From JADFOI01 sp965218935 (lineage in GTDB: Bacteria; Acidobacteriota; UBA6911; RPQK01; JADFOI01), in the NCBI GenBank assembly GCA_965218935.1, contig CBDCMH010000005.1:342734-406733 (forward strand): a stretch of DNA of 64,000 nucleotides, in the 5' to 3' direction. A model generated the notes under the pieces. The model was not told the origin of the DNA. It searched no databases and saw only the letters and a list, made by a program, of their open reading frames with translations. Below are positions 39,828-49,008 of the stretch, one piece after another. Numbering within the stretch: position 1 is the first letter of the stretch; the number at the start of each line of letters is the position of its first letter. A program made the translations under genes and the position numbers.

Positions 39828-40435
39828 AGTTCCTTTTCAAACTCGGCCTGCACAACTTCCCACTTCCCCTTTTCAAGCTGCCGGTAAAGGCATTCGAACT
39901 GACGGGTGAGACGGTCACAAAAGTCGAGCGGATGGCTGACCGTCATTCCTTCCTGGGCAAGAGATGTTGGGTGGCACAAATCCTCGGGAAAATCTTTCTG
40001 ATAAAGATTGACTCCGATTCCAACAATCACCCACGTCATTCGATCCTCCATGCTACTCATCTCGATCAAAATTCCACCCACTTTCTTTCCTGCAATCAAG
40101 ATGTCATTGGGGCGTTTCAGTTTAAGTTGAAGATCTACGGGGCTCTCTTCTCTTATGGCCAGAACCACCGCCAGTCCCGAGACCATGTTCAAGAAGGGAG
40201 ACTGCTCTACCTTCCAGCCGGGATACAGGAGGTAGGACAAGTAGAGGCCTTCCTCGGGTGGTGAGTACCAGCTGTTCTCACCTCGTCCCTTGCCCGACGT
40301 CTGTTCTCTGGCCACCACGATCCGAGTCACACCTCCATCGACAAAGGCTTTCAAGTAGTCGTTAGTGGAATCCACACGGTGCAGATAGTCGAATTGTTTG
40401 AAGAGTTTGCTCTCTTGGCGTGTCTCAGGATTCAT
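39824..40435 (-). CDS. birA: biotin--[acetyl-CoA-carboxylase] ligase
   Basis: A 203-aa BirA without the N-terminal repressor helix-turn-helix, so a ligase only. SGKGRGENSWYSPPEEGLYL binds biotinyl-AMP; LKLKRPNDILIAGKKVGGIL contains the catalytic Lys; VIVGIGVNLYQ is conserved. It attaches biotin to carboxylase carrier protein. Start ATG 40435 has no evident Shine-Dalgarno and lies 20 bp from a GTGTCTCG element. Confidence 0.92.
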   Translation of the reverse strand: MNPETRQESKLFKQFDYLHRVDSTNDYLKAFVDGGVTRIVVAREQTSGKGRGENSWYSPPEEGLYLSYLLYPGWKVEQSPFLNMVSGLAVVLAIREESPVDLQLKLKRPNDILIAGKKVGGILIEMSSMEDRMTWVIVGIGVNLYQKDFPEDLCHPTSLAQEGMTVSHPLDFCDRLTRQFECLYRQLEKGKWEVVQAEFEKEL

Positions 40436-40454
40436 AGGTATTCATCAATAGGCT

Positions 40455-40682
40455 CAGTGTCTCGTTCCATAAATACGGTGGCGTTTGTGGCGAGCGCGAC
40501 GGCGTCTAGTTCACGAAGCGACGACGACGCGATGTCAGTGTACATCACGGAGGAGGAGCGACAAAGGAATCGATGCCGTCCCGCCGCCACCCTTCGGGCT
40601 GATGGAGGTTGCGGACGATCTCTGTGTCTCTCGTCGCAAGCCCCATCAGCAAACGTCATCGTATTTATGGAGCGAGACACTA
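40455..40682 (+). mobile_element. GTGTCTCG-family MITE, internally deleted copy (228 bp)
   Basis: Same ends and interior blocks as the copy at 10142-10417, but about 48 bp are missing right of GGTTGCGG. Left flank CA (a mutated TA?), right flank TA. Its right end is translated as the C-terminus of NadC (…VSLHKYDDVC). Confidence 0.9.
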
Positions 40683-41500
40683 AAGTCGACTGATGGAGAG
40701 GAGTGGGTCAAGATCCCCAGAGAGATGAAATCAACTCCTGTCTCAGCGTATTCCACCACGTTACCTTCATGGACACCTCCGGAAACCTCCAGCACACAAC
40801 GACCCTTGGCTATTTCGACCGCTTTCTGAACTTCTTGTGGACTCATATTGTCCAAAAGTACCCTCTCTGCTCCGGCATCGATGGCCTGGGAGAGCTCTTC
40901 GAAATTCATCACCTCAATTTCGACCTCCAGCTGGCTCCGGCAGGCATCCAATGCCGCTTCAATGCCCGCCACCATTGCCACATGGTTTTCCTTAATCAGA
41001 ATTCCATCGTACAGCCCAAATCTGTGATTCAGCCCTCCCCCCTTTCTCACGGCATATTTTTCCAGGCTTCGCCATAAAGGAGTGGTCTTACGCGTATCCA
41101 AAATCTTTGCCTGTGTGTGGGTAACCAACTGGACATATTTGTGAGTCAGAGTGGCCACCCCGCTGAGGCGCTGCAGGAAATTCAAAGCCACGCGCTCACC
41201 CTGAAGCAGTACGGCGGCCTTACCCTGCAGCTTGCCCACTGTTGTTCCCCTATCCACCTGGGCACCTTCCTCAAAATAGACTTCGGCCTCAACTGCATCC
41301 ATAAGTTGAAAAATACGCAGGAAGATAGGCCATCCGGCCAGGATCAACTTCTCCTTCGCTAAAACCGTAGCTTGAGCCTGGATGGCCCCTCCTCTCGAGG
41401 AGCTAGCTCTCTCGAGAATGGCTTCAGTGGTGAGATCTCCACGACCCAAGTCTTCTTTAAGGGCTTGTTTTAAGAGCGGGTCAAGGCTGAGAAAATCCAT
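40646..41500 (-). CDS. nadC: nicotinate-nucleotide pyrophosphorylase (carboxylating)
   Basis: Quinolinate phosphoribosyltransferase of de novo NAD synthesis (quinolinate + PRPP to nicotinate mononucleotide + CO2). Motifs: EDLGRGDLTTEAI, LNFLQRLSGVATLT, DTRKTTPLWR, GGGLNHRFGLYDGILIKENH, LEVSGGV. ATG 41500 gives 284 aa and overlaps the valS 3' end by 20 nt. The usual C-terminus ends near SVDFSL; here the frame passes into a GTGTCTCG element and ends 10 codons later, so the last residues are element-encoded. Confidence 0.94.
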   Translation of the reverse strand: MDFLSLDPLLKQALKEDLGRGDLTTEAILERASSSRGGAIQAQATVLAKEKLILAGWPIFLRIFQLMDAVEAEVYFEEGAQVDRGTTVGKLQGKAAVLLQGERVALNFLQRLSGVATLTHKYVQLVTHTQAKILDTRKTTPLWRSLEKYAVRKGGGLNHRFGLYDGILIKENHVAMVAGIEAALDACRSQLEVEIEVMNFEELSQAIDAGAERVLLDNMSPQEVQKAVEIAKGRCVLEVSGGVHEGNVVEYAETGVDFISLGILTHSSPSVDFSVSLHKYDDVC

Positions 41501-44147
41501 CCAGTTTTGCTTGTAGTTTCTTGAGCTGTTCGACCGCTTCCTGGTGCCGGCGGCGGGCAGCAACAACTACGTCCTCAGGAGCCTTTTGGAGGAAATCAAC
41601 ATTTTTCAGCTGCTTTTGCAGATGTTGGACATTGTCTGTAGAACGGCTGATCTGCTGGCTCAGACGTCGGCGGTCTGCTTCAAGATCAATGACCTCGTCC
41701 AAAATCAGTACGAAGTCGGCGATTCGGGAAACTCCCTCAACCCGAAGTCCTCCTGTCTCCAGATTGGAGACGAATTCCACCTGCTTCAGCTGGGCCAGGT
41801 TCCTGATGTGGTGCAGCTGGGATTCGAGAAAACTCTGATACTCTGGCTTGCATAACAACTGCAGCGGGATCTTCTTTCGTGGATCAATGTTGTTCTCTGA
41901 CCTGGACGTCCGAATGGCGACCACCAAATCCTGCAGTCCCTCCATCTCCTTTTCAGCCGCTGGATCCATCCATTCCCGGTGAGCCTCCGGATATGGGGCA
42001 ATCATTACCGAATCCCCGGAACGGGGAAGCTCCTGCCACAGTTCTTCGGTTATGAAAGGAATAAAGGGATGCAACAGCCTCAGGCAGCTTTCCAGAACGT
42101 AGGCCGTAAAGCGGCCCGTTTTTCGATGTTCTTCCACATCCTCACTGGTGAAACCGATCTTTGCCAATTCAATGAACCAGTCGCAGAACTCATGCCAGAA
42201 AAAATGGTACAGGTTATTGCTGGCCTCATGAAAACGAAAGTTCTCAAGATTTTCGTTGGTGTCAGCGATCACCCTCTGGAGCCGGCTGAGTATCCAACGC
42301 TCCCCCAAATCCAGTCGATTTTGCTGCCTCAGCTGATCCACCTCCTGCTCGCTGACCGACTCTTTTTCGTCCAGGTTCAACAGCAAGAAGCGAGCCGCAT
42401 TCCAGATCTTGTTGCAGAATGCACGATACCCCGTCATCCGACTGATGGAAAAGGGGATGTCCGTACCGGGGACAGCCATCACGGCCAGTGTAAAACGCAT
42501 GGCATCGGTTCCATACTCATCCATGATGTGTAGTGGATCAATCACGTTGCCGCGAGACTTCGACATCTTTTGCCCTTGCTCGTCTCGAACAAGACCATTG
42601 ATATGGACGGTATGAAAGGGGACTGCCTTCATAAAGCGGAGCCCCATCATCATCATGCGAGCCACCCAAAAGAAAATGATGTCGAAACCCGTGATCAGGG
42701 TATCGGTGGAATAGTACACCTGCAGATCTTTGGTCTGATCCGGCCATCCCATTGTCGAAAAAGGCCACAAAGCCGAACTAAACCAGGTATCCAGGACATC
42801 AGAGTCCTGTCTGAGTGAACTCCCCTGACATCGGGAGCAGGCTGAAGGTTCCATAATAGCTACGGTGACTTCATGACAATCACCACAATGCCAGGCAGGG
42901 ATTCGATGTCCCCACCATAGCTGCCTGGAGATACACCAATCGTGAATGTTGCGCATCCACTCAAAATACACGCGTTCGTAGTTCTCGGGGACGAAGACAG
43001 TCTGTTTGTTCTCCACGGCCTGAACCGCCACCTCAGCCAGGGGCTTCACTTTGACAAACCATTGCTTGGATACCAGAGGTTCGACCACTGTTTCACATCG
43101 CTGACAAAGGCCTATGTTGTAGGAATGATCTTCGATCTTAACCAGCACGCCCTGCTCTTGAAGGTCCGAAACCACTTTCTTTCTTGCTTCGTAACGGTCC
43201 AGTCCTCCGTATGCTCCCGCGGCTTCAGTCATCCGCCCATCCTCTCCAATCACCTTGAGAAGAAGAAGGTTGTGACGCCTTCCGGCTTCAAAATCGTTGG
43301 GATCGTGCCCAGGAGTGACCTTCACCGCTCCCGTGCCGAACTCTTTCTCCACAAAATCGTCCGTGATGACAGGGATTTCCCGATCCATTAAGGGTAAAAC
43401 CACTTTCCCACCGTGCAAATGAGTGTATCTTTCGTCTTCAGGATGAACCGCAACCGCCGTATCGCCCAGCATCGTTTCGGGACGAGTTGTCGCCACCACT
43501 ACAAAATCGTCGCTCCCTTGAATCGGATACCGGATGTGCCACAGTTTCCCCTGCGAAGGCTTGTACTCCACCTCCAGATCTGAAATGGCCGTGCTGCAAC
43601 GCGGACACCAATTGACCAGGTATTCACCCCGATAAATGAGATCGTCCCGGTAAAGGCGGACGAACACTTCCCGAACAGCCCGAGAGAGCCCTTCATCCAA
43701 AGTGAATCTCTTCCGACTCCAGTCCCACGAACAACCGAGCCGCCGGGCCTGGTTCAGGATATTTGTCTCAGCCTGGTCCTTCCACTCCCAGACCATCTCT
43801 TCGAACTTCTCACGGCCCAAATCAGTGCGTCTCTTCCCCTGCTCGGCCAACTGCCGTTCCACGACGTTTTGTGTGGCAATCCCGGCATGATCCGTCCCAG
43901 GCAGCCAAAGCACATCGAATCCCTTCATGCGCTTCCAGCGAACGATGATGTCCTGCAGGGTGTGGTTCAGGGCATGGCCCATGTGAAGATTGCCGGTCAC
44001 ATTGGGTGGCGGCAACACAATAGAGTAGTGTGGTTTTTCCGAGTCAGCATCGGCCTGGAAGAAGCTCTGCTCCTTCCACCATCGATACCACTTCTCTTCC
44101 ACCTCGGCCGGCTCGTAGGCTTTCGCGGGGGTCTGGTTCTTAGACAC
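41481..44147 (-). CDS. valS: valyl-tRNA synthetase
   Basis: An 888-aa class I synthetase charging tRNA-Val. HIGH-type motif in PPPNVTGNLHMGHALNHTL, KMSKS motif in GQKMSKSRGNVIDPL, an editing domain in the middle, and a C-terminal coiled coil (EVIDLEADRRRLSQQI…). Full length. ATG 44147. First gene of the valS-nadC-birA-ftsY run; a CCCGG-family element lies just upstream and presumably affects its promoter region. Confidence 0.97.
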   Translation of the reverse strand: MSKNQTPAKAYEPAEVEEKWYRWWKEQSFFQADADSEKPHYSIVLPPPNVTGNLHMGHALNHTLQDIIVRWKRMKGFDVLWLPGTDHAGIATQNVVERQLAEQGKRRTDLGREKFEEMVWEWKDQAETNILNQARRLGCSWDWSRKRFTLDEGLSRAVREVFVRLYRDDLIYRGEYLVNWCPRCSTAISDLEVEYKPSQGKLWHIRYPIQGSDDFVVVATTRPETMLGDTAVAVHPEDERYTHLHGGKVVLPLMDREIPVITDDFVEKEFGTGAVKVTPGHDPNDFEAGRRHNLLLLKVIGEDGRMTEAAGAYGGLDRYEARKKVVSDLQEQGVLVKIEDHSYNIGLCQRCETVVEPLVSKQWFVKVKPLAEVAVQAVENKQTVFVPENYERVYFEWMRNIHDWCISRQLWWGHRIPAWHCGDCHEVTVAIMEPSACSRCQGSSLRQDSDVLDTWFSSALWPFSTMGWPDQTKDLQVYYSTDTLITGFDIIFFWVARMMMMGLRFMKAVPFHTVHINGLVRDEQGQKMSKSRGNVIDPLHIMDEYGTDAMRFTLAVMAVPGTDIPFSISRMTGYRAFCNKIWNAARFLLLNLDEKESVSEQEVDQLRQQNRLDLGERWILSRLQRVIADTNENLENFRFHEASNNLYHFFWHEFCDWFIELAKIGFTSEDVEEHRKTGRFTAYVLESCLRLLHPFIPFITEELWQELPRSGDSVMIAPYPEAHREWMDPAAEKEMEGLQDLVVAIRTSRSENNIDPRKKIPLQLLCKPEYQSFLESQLHHIRNLAQLKQVEFVSNLETGGLRVEGVSRIADFVLILDEVIDLEADRRRLSQQISRSTDNVQHLQKQLKNVDFLQKAPEDVVVAARRRHQEAVEQLKKLQAKLDGFSQP

Positions 44148-44165
44148 TGAAATCGTGACCTTTTC

Positions 44166-44348
44166 TAGCCCGGATTATGCATAGGTTCTCGTCACGAAGT
44201 GACGAAAGGGCCGACCTGACAAGGCGCGCGATGGTCGCCCCCCGCAAACGTATTCCCTGCAGTACGTTGAGGAGGGTGACCGAGCGGAACGCAGTCAGGG
44301 CGGATGATTTCGGCACTGCAGTAGAGAATTTATGCATAGTCCGGGCTA
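44166..44348. mobile_element. CCCGG-family miniature element, copy c
   Basis: A 183-bp element with perfect-looking CTAG flanks. Ends TAGCCCGGATTATGCATAGG and TTTATGCATAGTCCGGGCTA. The interior GTTCTCGTCACGAAG and CTGCAGTACGTTGAGGAG are shared with copy d (55902-56142). No coding potential. It occupies most of the spacer 44148-44382. Confidence 0.88.
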
Positions 44349-44382
44349 GAGGATCGAACAAAAAAAGGGGATTATAACAGAA

Positions 44383-45078
44383 TCAGACGGCGCCCCGTTT
44401 CCCAACATCCCGCGTCACTTGGGTCACCATGCGACGAAGTTCAGGTTCCAGCAGCTCGAATAATCTATTGACCAGAAAATCCAGTTCTTGCCTATTCAGA
44501 GAGATGTGGGGCACAGATCTTGGGTCATCCTCAACCAGCGGCTTGGGACCGGCCCCCTGCGGAGTCACGTCCCGAGTATAGGATGTGGGACGGGCTTGAC
44601 ATTGGAAGGGGGTTAGGGAAAAAAAAGTTTGTTGATTTCCTGGGCAGGTTTCCGAGTGAACGGGAAAAGCGAGTTCTCCTTCAGGCGACTTCGCCGGACC
44701 AGTATGAGGAACCGGCGCTTTGAGTAACCGCTTGACCAGATCGACTAACTCTAACGCCCCTAAAGGCTTGGTCAGCCGACAATCGTAGCCCACCTGCTCG
44801 GCCCTCTGCACATCAAAACCATCAAAAACACCCACCAGCAAAATCACTGGGGTACTCGCCGTCTTGGGATTCTGCCTCACTGCCCGGCACAATTCATAGC
44901 CGTCGAGGCCGGGAATGGCTACGTCCGCCAACAGGACATCAGCCGGCCCCGTCTTGAGATACTCCAGCGTGGAGGTCCCATCCTCGAAACAATGGACATC
45001 AATGTCCTCTGTCTTGAAGCACAGCTGAACCAGTTTCCGGATTGTTGGGCTGTCTTCCGCCAGGACCAGGTGGGGCAT
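44383..45078 (-). CDS. CheY-like response regulator
   Basis: A 231-aa protein. The N-terminal receiver domain (1-120) has Asp8-Asp/Ser region AEDSPTIRKLVQLC, phosphorylatable Asp52 (LLADVAIPGLDG) and Lys104 (LTKPLGALELVDLV). The linker is Pro-rich and unstructured. The C-terminal helix (LNRQELDFLVNRLFELLEPE…) may be an interaction surface. No DNA-binding domain, so it probably signals by protein contact. It follows bamD by 4 bp; its kinase is not in the window. Confidence 0.88.
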   Translation of the reverse strand: MPHLVLAEDSPTIRKLVQLCFKTEDIDVHCFEDGTSTLEYLKTGPADVLLADVAIPGLDGYELCRAVRQNPKTASTPVILLVGVFDGFDVQRAEQVGYDCRLTKPLGALELVDLVKRLLKAPVPHTGPAKSPEGELAFPVHSETCPGNQQTFFSLTPFQCQARPTSYTRDVTPQGAGPKPLVEDDPRSVPHISLNRQELDFLVNRLFELLEPELRRMVTQVTRDVGKRGAV

Positions 45079-45082
45079 CTAA

Positions 45083-46063
45083 TTACTTGCCGTCGGACTG
45101 GGAATCCATCTGAGCGCTGCTCTCTTCCTGCTCCTTGCGTTCTTCCACTCTTCGCCGTGCCACTTCGTAGGGATCCTCCCGACCGGTAAAGGCCTCCTTC
45201 ATCCCGCGTAGAGGAGCCATGAGGGAGAACCCCTTCTCGGGACTCAGATTAGCCTCATTCTTGGCCGCAGCAACAGGATCCACAGGGGGTACCGGCTTTT
45301 CAAGCAAGATCAGTCGCTGTTCCGCATCGCCAGCGAACTTACTAAAGGGGTACTCGGAAACGACCCGAGAATAGTAGACAGAAGCCTCCTCAATGCGCCC
45401 CAAGTTCTCCAGCGATTGACTCAGTCGAAACAAGGTCTGGTCCAACCTACTGTAGTCCGGGTAATTCTCCAATAAGCCTTTATACCGGCTTTCCGAGGCC
45501 AGATGAGAATTCCTACTGAAATAGAAATCCCCGATTCCCTGAATCCCCTGGGCAAGATTCTCCTGAACCTCCCACAAAAACTCCTCCGCAGTCGGAGCCA
45601 ACTCACTCTCCGGATGTTTCTGTAAGAAATTCTTCAGTTCCCTCTCGGCCTTTATCGCATATGTCGAATCTCGGCCGGGGGCTCTCATCAATTTCACATT
45701 GACGGCGGCTATCTTCATTTGCGCGTCGTCGGCAATCTCATGGGTGGGATAAAAGATAATAAAGTCCTTATATTGCGCTTCCGCCTGCAAAAGATTGGTG
45801 GTGCCTTCCTCATGGTAATAGGAGTCGGCTATGGCCAGGAATGCGGCGGGTGTATGTTCACTGTCCGGGTAGGTATTGATCAAAGTCTGGAAGGAAAGTC
45901 TGGCTTTGGTATATTGGCTCTTTTCCAGAAATTGCATGGCATTTTCGAACAACAGCGTATCCGGAGCAACAGCTGCCTCCTGCAAACCCGCACTTTTCTG
46001 CCCACACGAGGAGAGCAAAAATCCAGCCAGAATCAAAACCGATACCCTAAGCAGAAATCGCAT
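45083..46063 (-). CDS. bamD: outer membrane protein assembly factor BamD
   Basis: A 326-aa lipoprotein. Signal peptide and lipobox LLSSC, with lipidated Cys20. TPR-like repeats, for example FENAMQFLEKSQYTKARLSF and AFLAIADSYYHEEGTTNLLQ, match BamD, which works with BamA to insert beta-barrel proteins. The C-terminal tail is charged (VEERKEQEESSAQMDSQ). Its start overlaps the rpe 3' end by 17 nt. Confidence 0.9.
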   Translation of the reverse strand: MRFLLRVSVLILAGFLLSSCGQKSAGLQEAAVAPDTLLFENAMQFLEKSQYTKARLSFQTLINTYPDSEHTPAAFLAIADSYYHEEGTTNLLQAEAQYKDFIIFYPTHEIADDAQMKIAAVNVKLMRAPGRDSTYAIKAERELKNFLQKHPESELAPTAEEFLWEVQENLAQGIQGIGDFYFSRNSHLASESRYKGLLENYPDYSRLDQTLFRLSQSLENLGRIEEASVYYSRVVSEYPFSKFAGDAEQRLILLEKPVPPVDPVAAAKNEANLSPEKGFSLMAPLRGMKEAFTGREDPYEVARRRVEERKEQEESSAQMDSQSDGK

Positions 46064-46739
46064 TGTTCCCTTTCAATACTGCAGCTTCTTCCGCAATCCG
46101 CTGCATCTGATGAAAAGTGTCCTTCGGACTCTTGGCATGGAAGATTGCCGACCCGGCTATCACGATATCCACACCCGATCTCACCGCTTCTTCAGTATTG
46201 TCAGGCCCCATGCCCCCATCAATCTCGATCTTGACATTCAAGCCCTGCGAATCAATCAAAGATTTGAGCTTTCTCACTTTGTCAAAGCTGGCAGAAATAA
46301 ACTTTTGGCCCCCATATCCCGGATTCACCGACATCAACAGGATATAGTGACATTTCTTCAGAATTTCGTCCAAGACTAACACAGGTGTGTGTGGATTTAA
46401 AACCACCCCCGGCTGGGCACCCTTCTCACGGATTCTCTCCACAAGGAGGTCCAGATGAGTGACGGTCTCATAGTGAACGCTGAGATAGTCTGCCCCGGCA
46501 TCGATATAAGCTTCGGCCATCTGCTCGGGGTTGGAAATCATCAGGTGAACATCCAGAAGAAGATCCGTGCTGTTCCTGAGTGCCTCAATCACGGGCAGGC
46601 CGATGGTCAAGTTGGGCACGAAATGACCATCCATAACATCCACGTGGAGAATTCGGGCTCCGGCCTCCTGGATGTTGCGAATATCCTGTCCCAGGTTGAG
46701 AAAGTCTGCAGAAAGAATCGACGGTGCAATAAGGGCCAT
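46047..46739 (-). CDS. rpe: ribulose-phosphate 3-epimerase
   Basis: A 230-aa TIM-barrel enzyme interconverting ribulose-5-P and xylulose-5-P. IAPSILSADFLNLGQDI, HVDVMDGHFVPNLTIG, LLMSVNPGYGGQKFI and VKIEIDGGMGPDNTEE carry the metal-binding and catalytic residues. The ATG shares one base with the upstream PASTA gene stop (TGATG). Confidence 0.96.
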   Translation of the reverse strand: MALIAPSILSADFLNLGQDIRNIQEAGARILHVDVMDGHFVPNLTIGLPVIEALRNSTDLLLDVHLMISNPEQMAEAYIDAGADYLSVHYETVTHLDLLVERIREKGAQPGVVLNPHTPVLVLDEILKKCHYILLMSVNPGYGGQKFISASFDKVRKLKSLIDSQGLNVKIEIDGGMGPDNTEEAVRSGVDIVIAGSAIFHAKSPKDTFHQMQRIAEEAAVLKGNNAISA

Positions 46740-47614
46740 CAGCGAGCGACCTCCAAATTAATGGTGTCTTGTTCGGTCAAGATGTAACCAGGCTCCGGAA
46801 ATTGTCTGACCACCGCACCTCTGGCAGCGTCCGGATAGTCCCCATATTGAATGTCGCCCGATTTGAAGTCATTCTTCTCGAAATAGAGAAGTACCGCATT
46901 CAAACTGCGGCCGGTAAGATCGGGCATCACATAGCGGGAAAGGAATCCGCCACTGACCAAGACATCAATCTTGGGACTCAGAAGATCCTTCGAGTCAGGT
47001 GGCGGGAATTGCTGGACAATCTGTCCTTCCGGAATGTCGGCCATTGAAATCTCACTGATGTTTCCCAGTTCGAATCCTGCGTGTGACGCCATCAATCGTG
47101 CCACCCTTAAGGGAGATCCTCTTAAATCTGGAACGGGATTCGTTTTCGTTCCCAGGCTCAGAATCACCTGAACTTTTCTTTGTGACTTGATGCTTCTCCC
47201 CGGTTGAGGATGCTGGGAAATAACGACTCCTTTGGGAATCTCCGGGTCAAAGCGCTCTCCGATTACCTCCCGCTTCAGATGGACCCTGTCAAGGATCTCT
47301 GTGGCATCTCCCACCGGCCTTCCCATAATCGAGGGCACTTCCACTTCTGTTCCCCGAACAGCCAATCGCATTCCCATGTAAGCGCTGGAAAGCCCCACGG
47401 CAATCAAAACTCCCACCAGAACGGTCAGCTTGCCCACGATCAGCACCTGTTCAGGGATCGTACTTCCCTGCCCTCGCGCTGTCGTGCCGTTGTGCTGTCG
47501 TGCCGTCGCGCGGCCGTGCATGAGCTCTTCGCGCTTCGTACGGTCGTGCGGTTGTGCGGTCGTGCGGTCGTGCGTGGGCGCTTCGCGCTTCCTGTCGTGC
47601 GGTTGTTTTGTCAT
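46739..47614 (-). CDS. PASTA domain protein with repeat-encoded N-terminus
   Basis: A 291-aa membrane protein. The first approximately 50 residues (MTKQPHDRKREAPTHDRTTA…) are translated octanucleotide repeat DNA. A transmembrane helix follows (LTVLVGVLIAVGLSSAYMGM), then three extracytoplasmic PASTA modules (VEVPSIMGRPVGDATEIL, NPVPDLRGSPLRVARLMAS, YVMPDLTGRSLNAVLLYF). PASTA domains sense peptidoglycan fragments, usually in Ser/Thr kinases or PBPs; here no kinase is attached. ATG 47614 has a weak GAGAG before it; the native start may have been closer to the helix. Confidence 0.85.
   Translation of the reverse strand: MTKQPHDRKREAPTHDRTTAQPHDRTKREELMHGRATARQHNGTTARGQGSTIPEQVLIVGKLTVLVGVLIAVGLSSAYMGMRLAVRGTEVEVPSIMGRPVGDATEILDRVHLKREVIGERFDPEIPKGVVISQHPQPGRSIKSQRKVQVILSLGTKTNPVPDLRGSPLRVARLMASHAGFELGNISEISMADIPEGQIVQQFPPPDSKDLLSPKIDVLVSGGFLSRYVMPDLTGRSLNAVLLYFEKNDFKSGDIQYGDYPDAARGAVVRQFPEPGYILTEQDTINLEVAR
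47462..47600. repeat. octanucleotide repeat inside a coding region
   Basis: Units TCGTGCGG/TCGTGCTG with an 8-bp period, interrupted by CTTCGCGCTTC. They are read on the minus strand as the low-complexity N-terminus of the PASTA protein (HDRTTAQPHDRTKREE). Confidence 0.8.
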
Positions 47615-47645
47615 CTCTCTTCGTACCTAATTTAGCATGCTTCCT

Positions 47646-47712
47646 CGTGCAGTACCATCCGACTGCACAACAGCACAACGGCACGGGAGCGCGAAGCGCG
47701 ACGGAACGACAG
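47646..47712. repeat. octanucleotide repeat between rsmB and the PASTA gene
   Basis: Degenerate GCACAACA/GCACGACA units plus a GGAGCGCGAAGCGCGACGG segment fill the spacer. The same sequence type continues in the opposite orientation at 47462-47600. Confidence 0.7.
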
Positions 47713-47727
47713 CACAAATCCACAACT

Positions 47728-49008
47728 TCACGAACGAGCCCGTTTCACTTTAGCGGCAAAGAAGCAATCCCCTGGATGAGGCTCTGGGTAGGTCCGATGA
47801 AAATCACCGATCAGCGCAGCATCGGGTTCCCCGGCCAGGAACTCCTCGATGACCGTTTCATTTTCCTCAGGTTCGGTCGAACAAGTTGAATAGATCAGCT
47901 CTCCCCCCGGACGAAGTATGGAAAAACCGTTTTGGAGCAGAGAAACCTGCCTGGAATGAAAACGAAGCAGGTCACTTTCCTGAATTTTCCAGCGAATATC
48001 CGGGTTCGAGCGCAATGTACCCAACCCGCTACAGGGAACATCCAGGAGTACGAAGTCAAACGGTTTCCGAAAAGGTGGAGCTGACCTGAGATCGGCATGG
48101 ACAAAGCTTATATCGGGAACTCGAAGGAACTTCGTCCGATCCCGTGTTTCCCTCAGGCGTGCAAAGCTGGAATCACAGCAGCAAAGCTGCGCGTCCTCCG
48201 CTTTCTGAGACGCTAAAAGGAACGATTTCCCCCCTGGAGCGCAACACAAATCAGCCAGCCTGCGATGAGTCTTGACCTCGGCAAGATAGGCGACCTCCTG
48301 ACTGGCCACATCCATAAAGAAACAGAGACCTTCCTCATAGGCGCGGTGCTGAGTGAAACCTGAGGCATCCACAGTGATGCAATTAGGCAATCGGGGATAG
48401 ACTTGGTAGGAAATCCGCTCTTTTTCGAGTTGCTTGCAAAAGGATTGCAAGTCGGTCTTGAAGATGTTGACCCAAAGCGCCGGAATGGGTGGCTCGTTAT
48501 TCCTTTGCAACAGGTGTTCCGTCTGCTCGGCTCCGTATCGGCCTAAATAGCGTTGGACCAGCCATTCGGGTTGGCTGAACCGAACGGCCAACGCATACTT
48601 AGATTGACCCTCAGGAAGTGTGGGTTTTTCGCGCAGGAAACTGCGCAGTATCGCATTCACGAATCCTGCGGCGGAAGCCTTACGAAACTTCCGGCACAAC
48701 TCGCCCGCCTGGTGGACGGCCGCATGGTCGGGAACACGAAGAAATTCGATTTCATAAAGGGCCAACCGCAGAACCCAGAGGATGCTCTCATCCAATCTCT
48801 CAATCGGTGTTCGTGAGAGCTCTCCGAGATAGTGATCCAAGAGGCGCCGATTTCTCAGCACACCATACACGAACTCCTGGACCAAGCGGCGGTCGCGGTC
48901 AGTCAGGTCTAAAAAATCGACATCCTGAGAAAGGAAGTCGACGTGATGGTGATGTTTAAAAAGATCTCGCAGAAAGCGGACAGCCACAGCACGTGGTGGG
49001 GTACTCAA
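47728..49008 (-). CDS. rsmB: 16S rRNA (cytosine-967-C5)-methyltransferase RsmB
   Basis: A 426-aa enzyme with an N-terminal NusB-like domain (about 1-140) and a SUN/NOL1 methyltransferase domain. SAM binding: LADLCCAPGGKSFLLAS. Catalytic cysteines: LDVPCSGLGTLRSNPDI and LIYSTCSTEPEENE. Overlaps fmt by 4 nt; the downstream spacer carries octamer repeats. Confidence 0.95.
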   Translation of the reverse strand: MSTPPRAVAVRFLRDLFKHHHHVDFLSQDVDFLDLTDRDRRLVQEFVYGVLRNRRLLDHYLGELSRTPIERLDESILWVLRLALYEIEFLRVPDHAAVHQAGELCRKFRKASAAGFVNAILRSFLREKPTLPEGQSKYALAVRFSQPEWLVQRYLGRYGAEQTEHLLQRNNEPPIPALWVNIFKTDLQSFCKQLEKERISYQVYPRLPNCITVDASGFTQHRAYEEGLCFFMDVASQEVAYLAEVKTHRRLADLCCAPGGKSFLLASQKAEDAQLCCCDSSFARLRETRDRTKFLRVPDISFVHADLRSAPPFRKPFDFVLLDVPCSGLGTLRSNPDIRWKIQESDLLRFHSRQVSLLQNGFSILRPGGELIYSTCSTEPEENETVIEEFLAGEPDAALIGDFHRTYPEPHPGDCFFAAKVKRARS

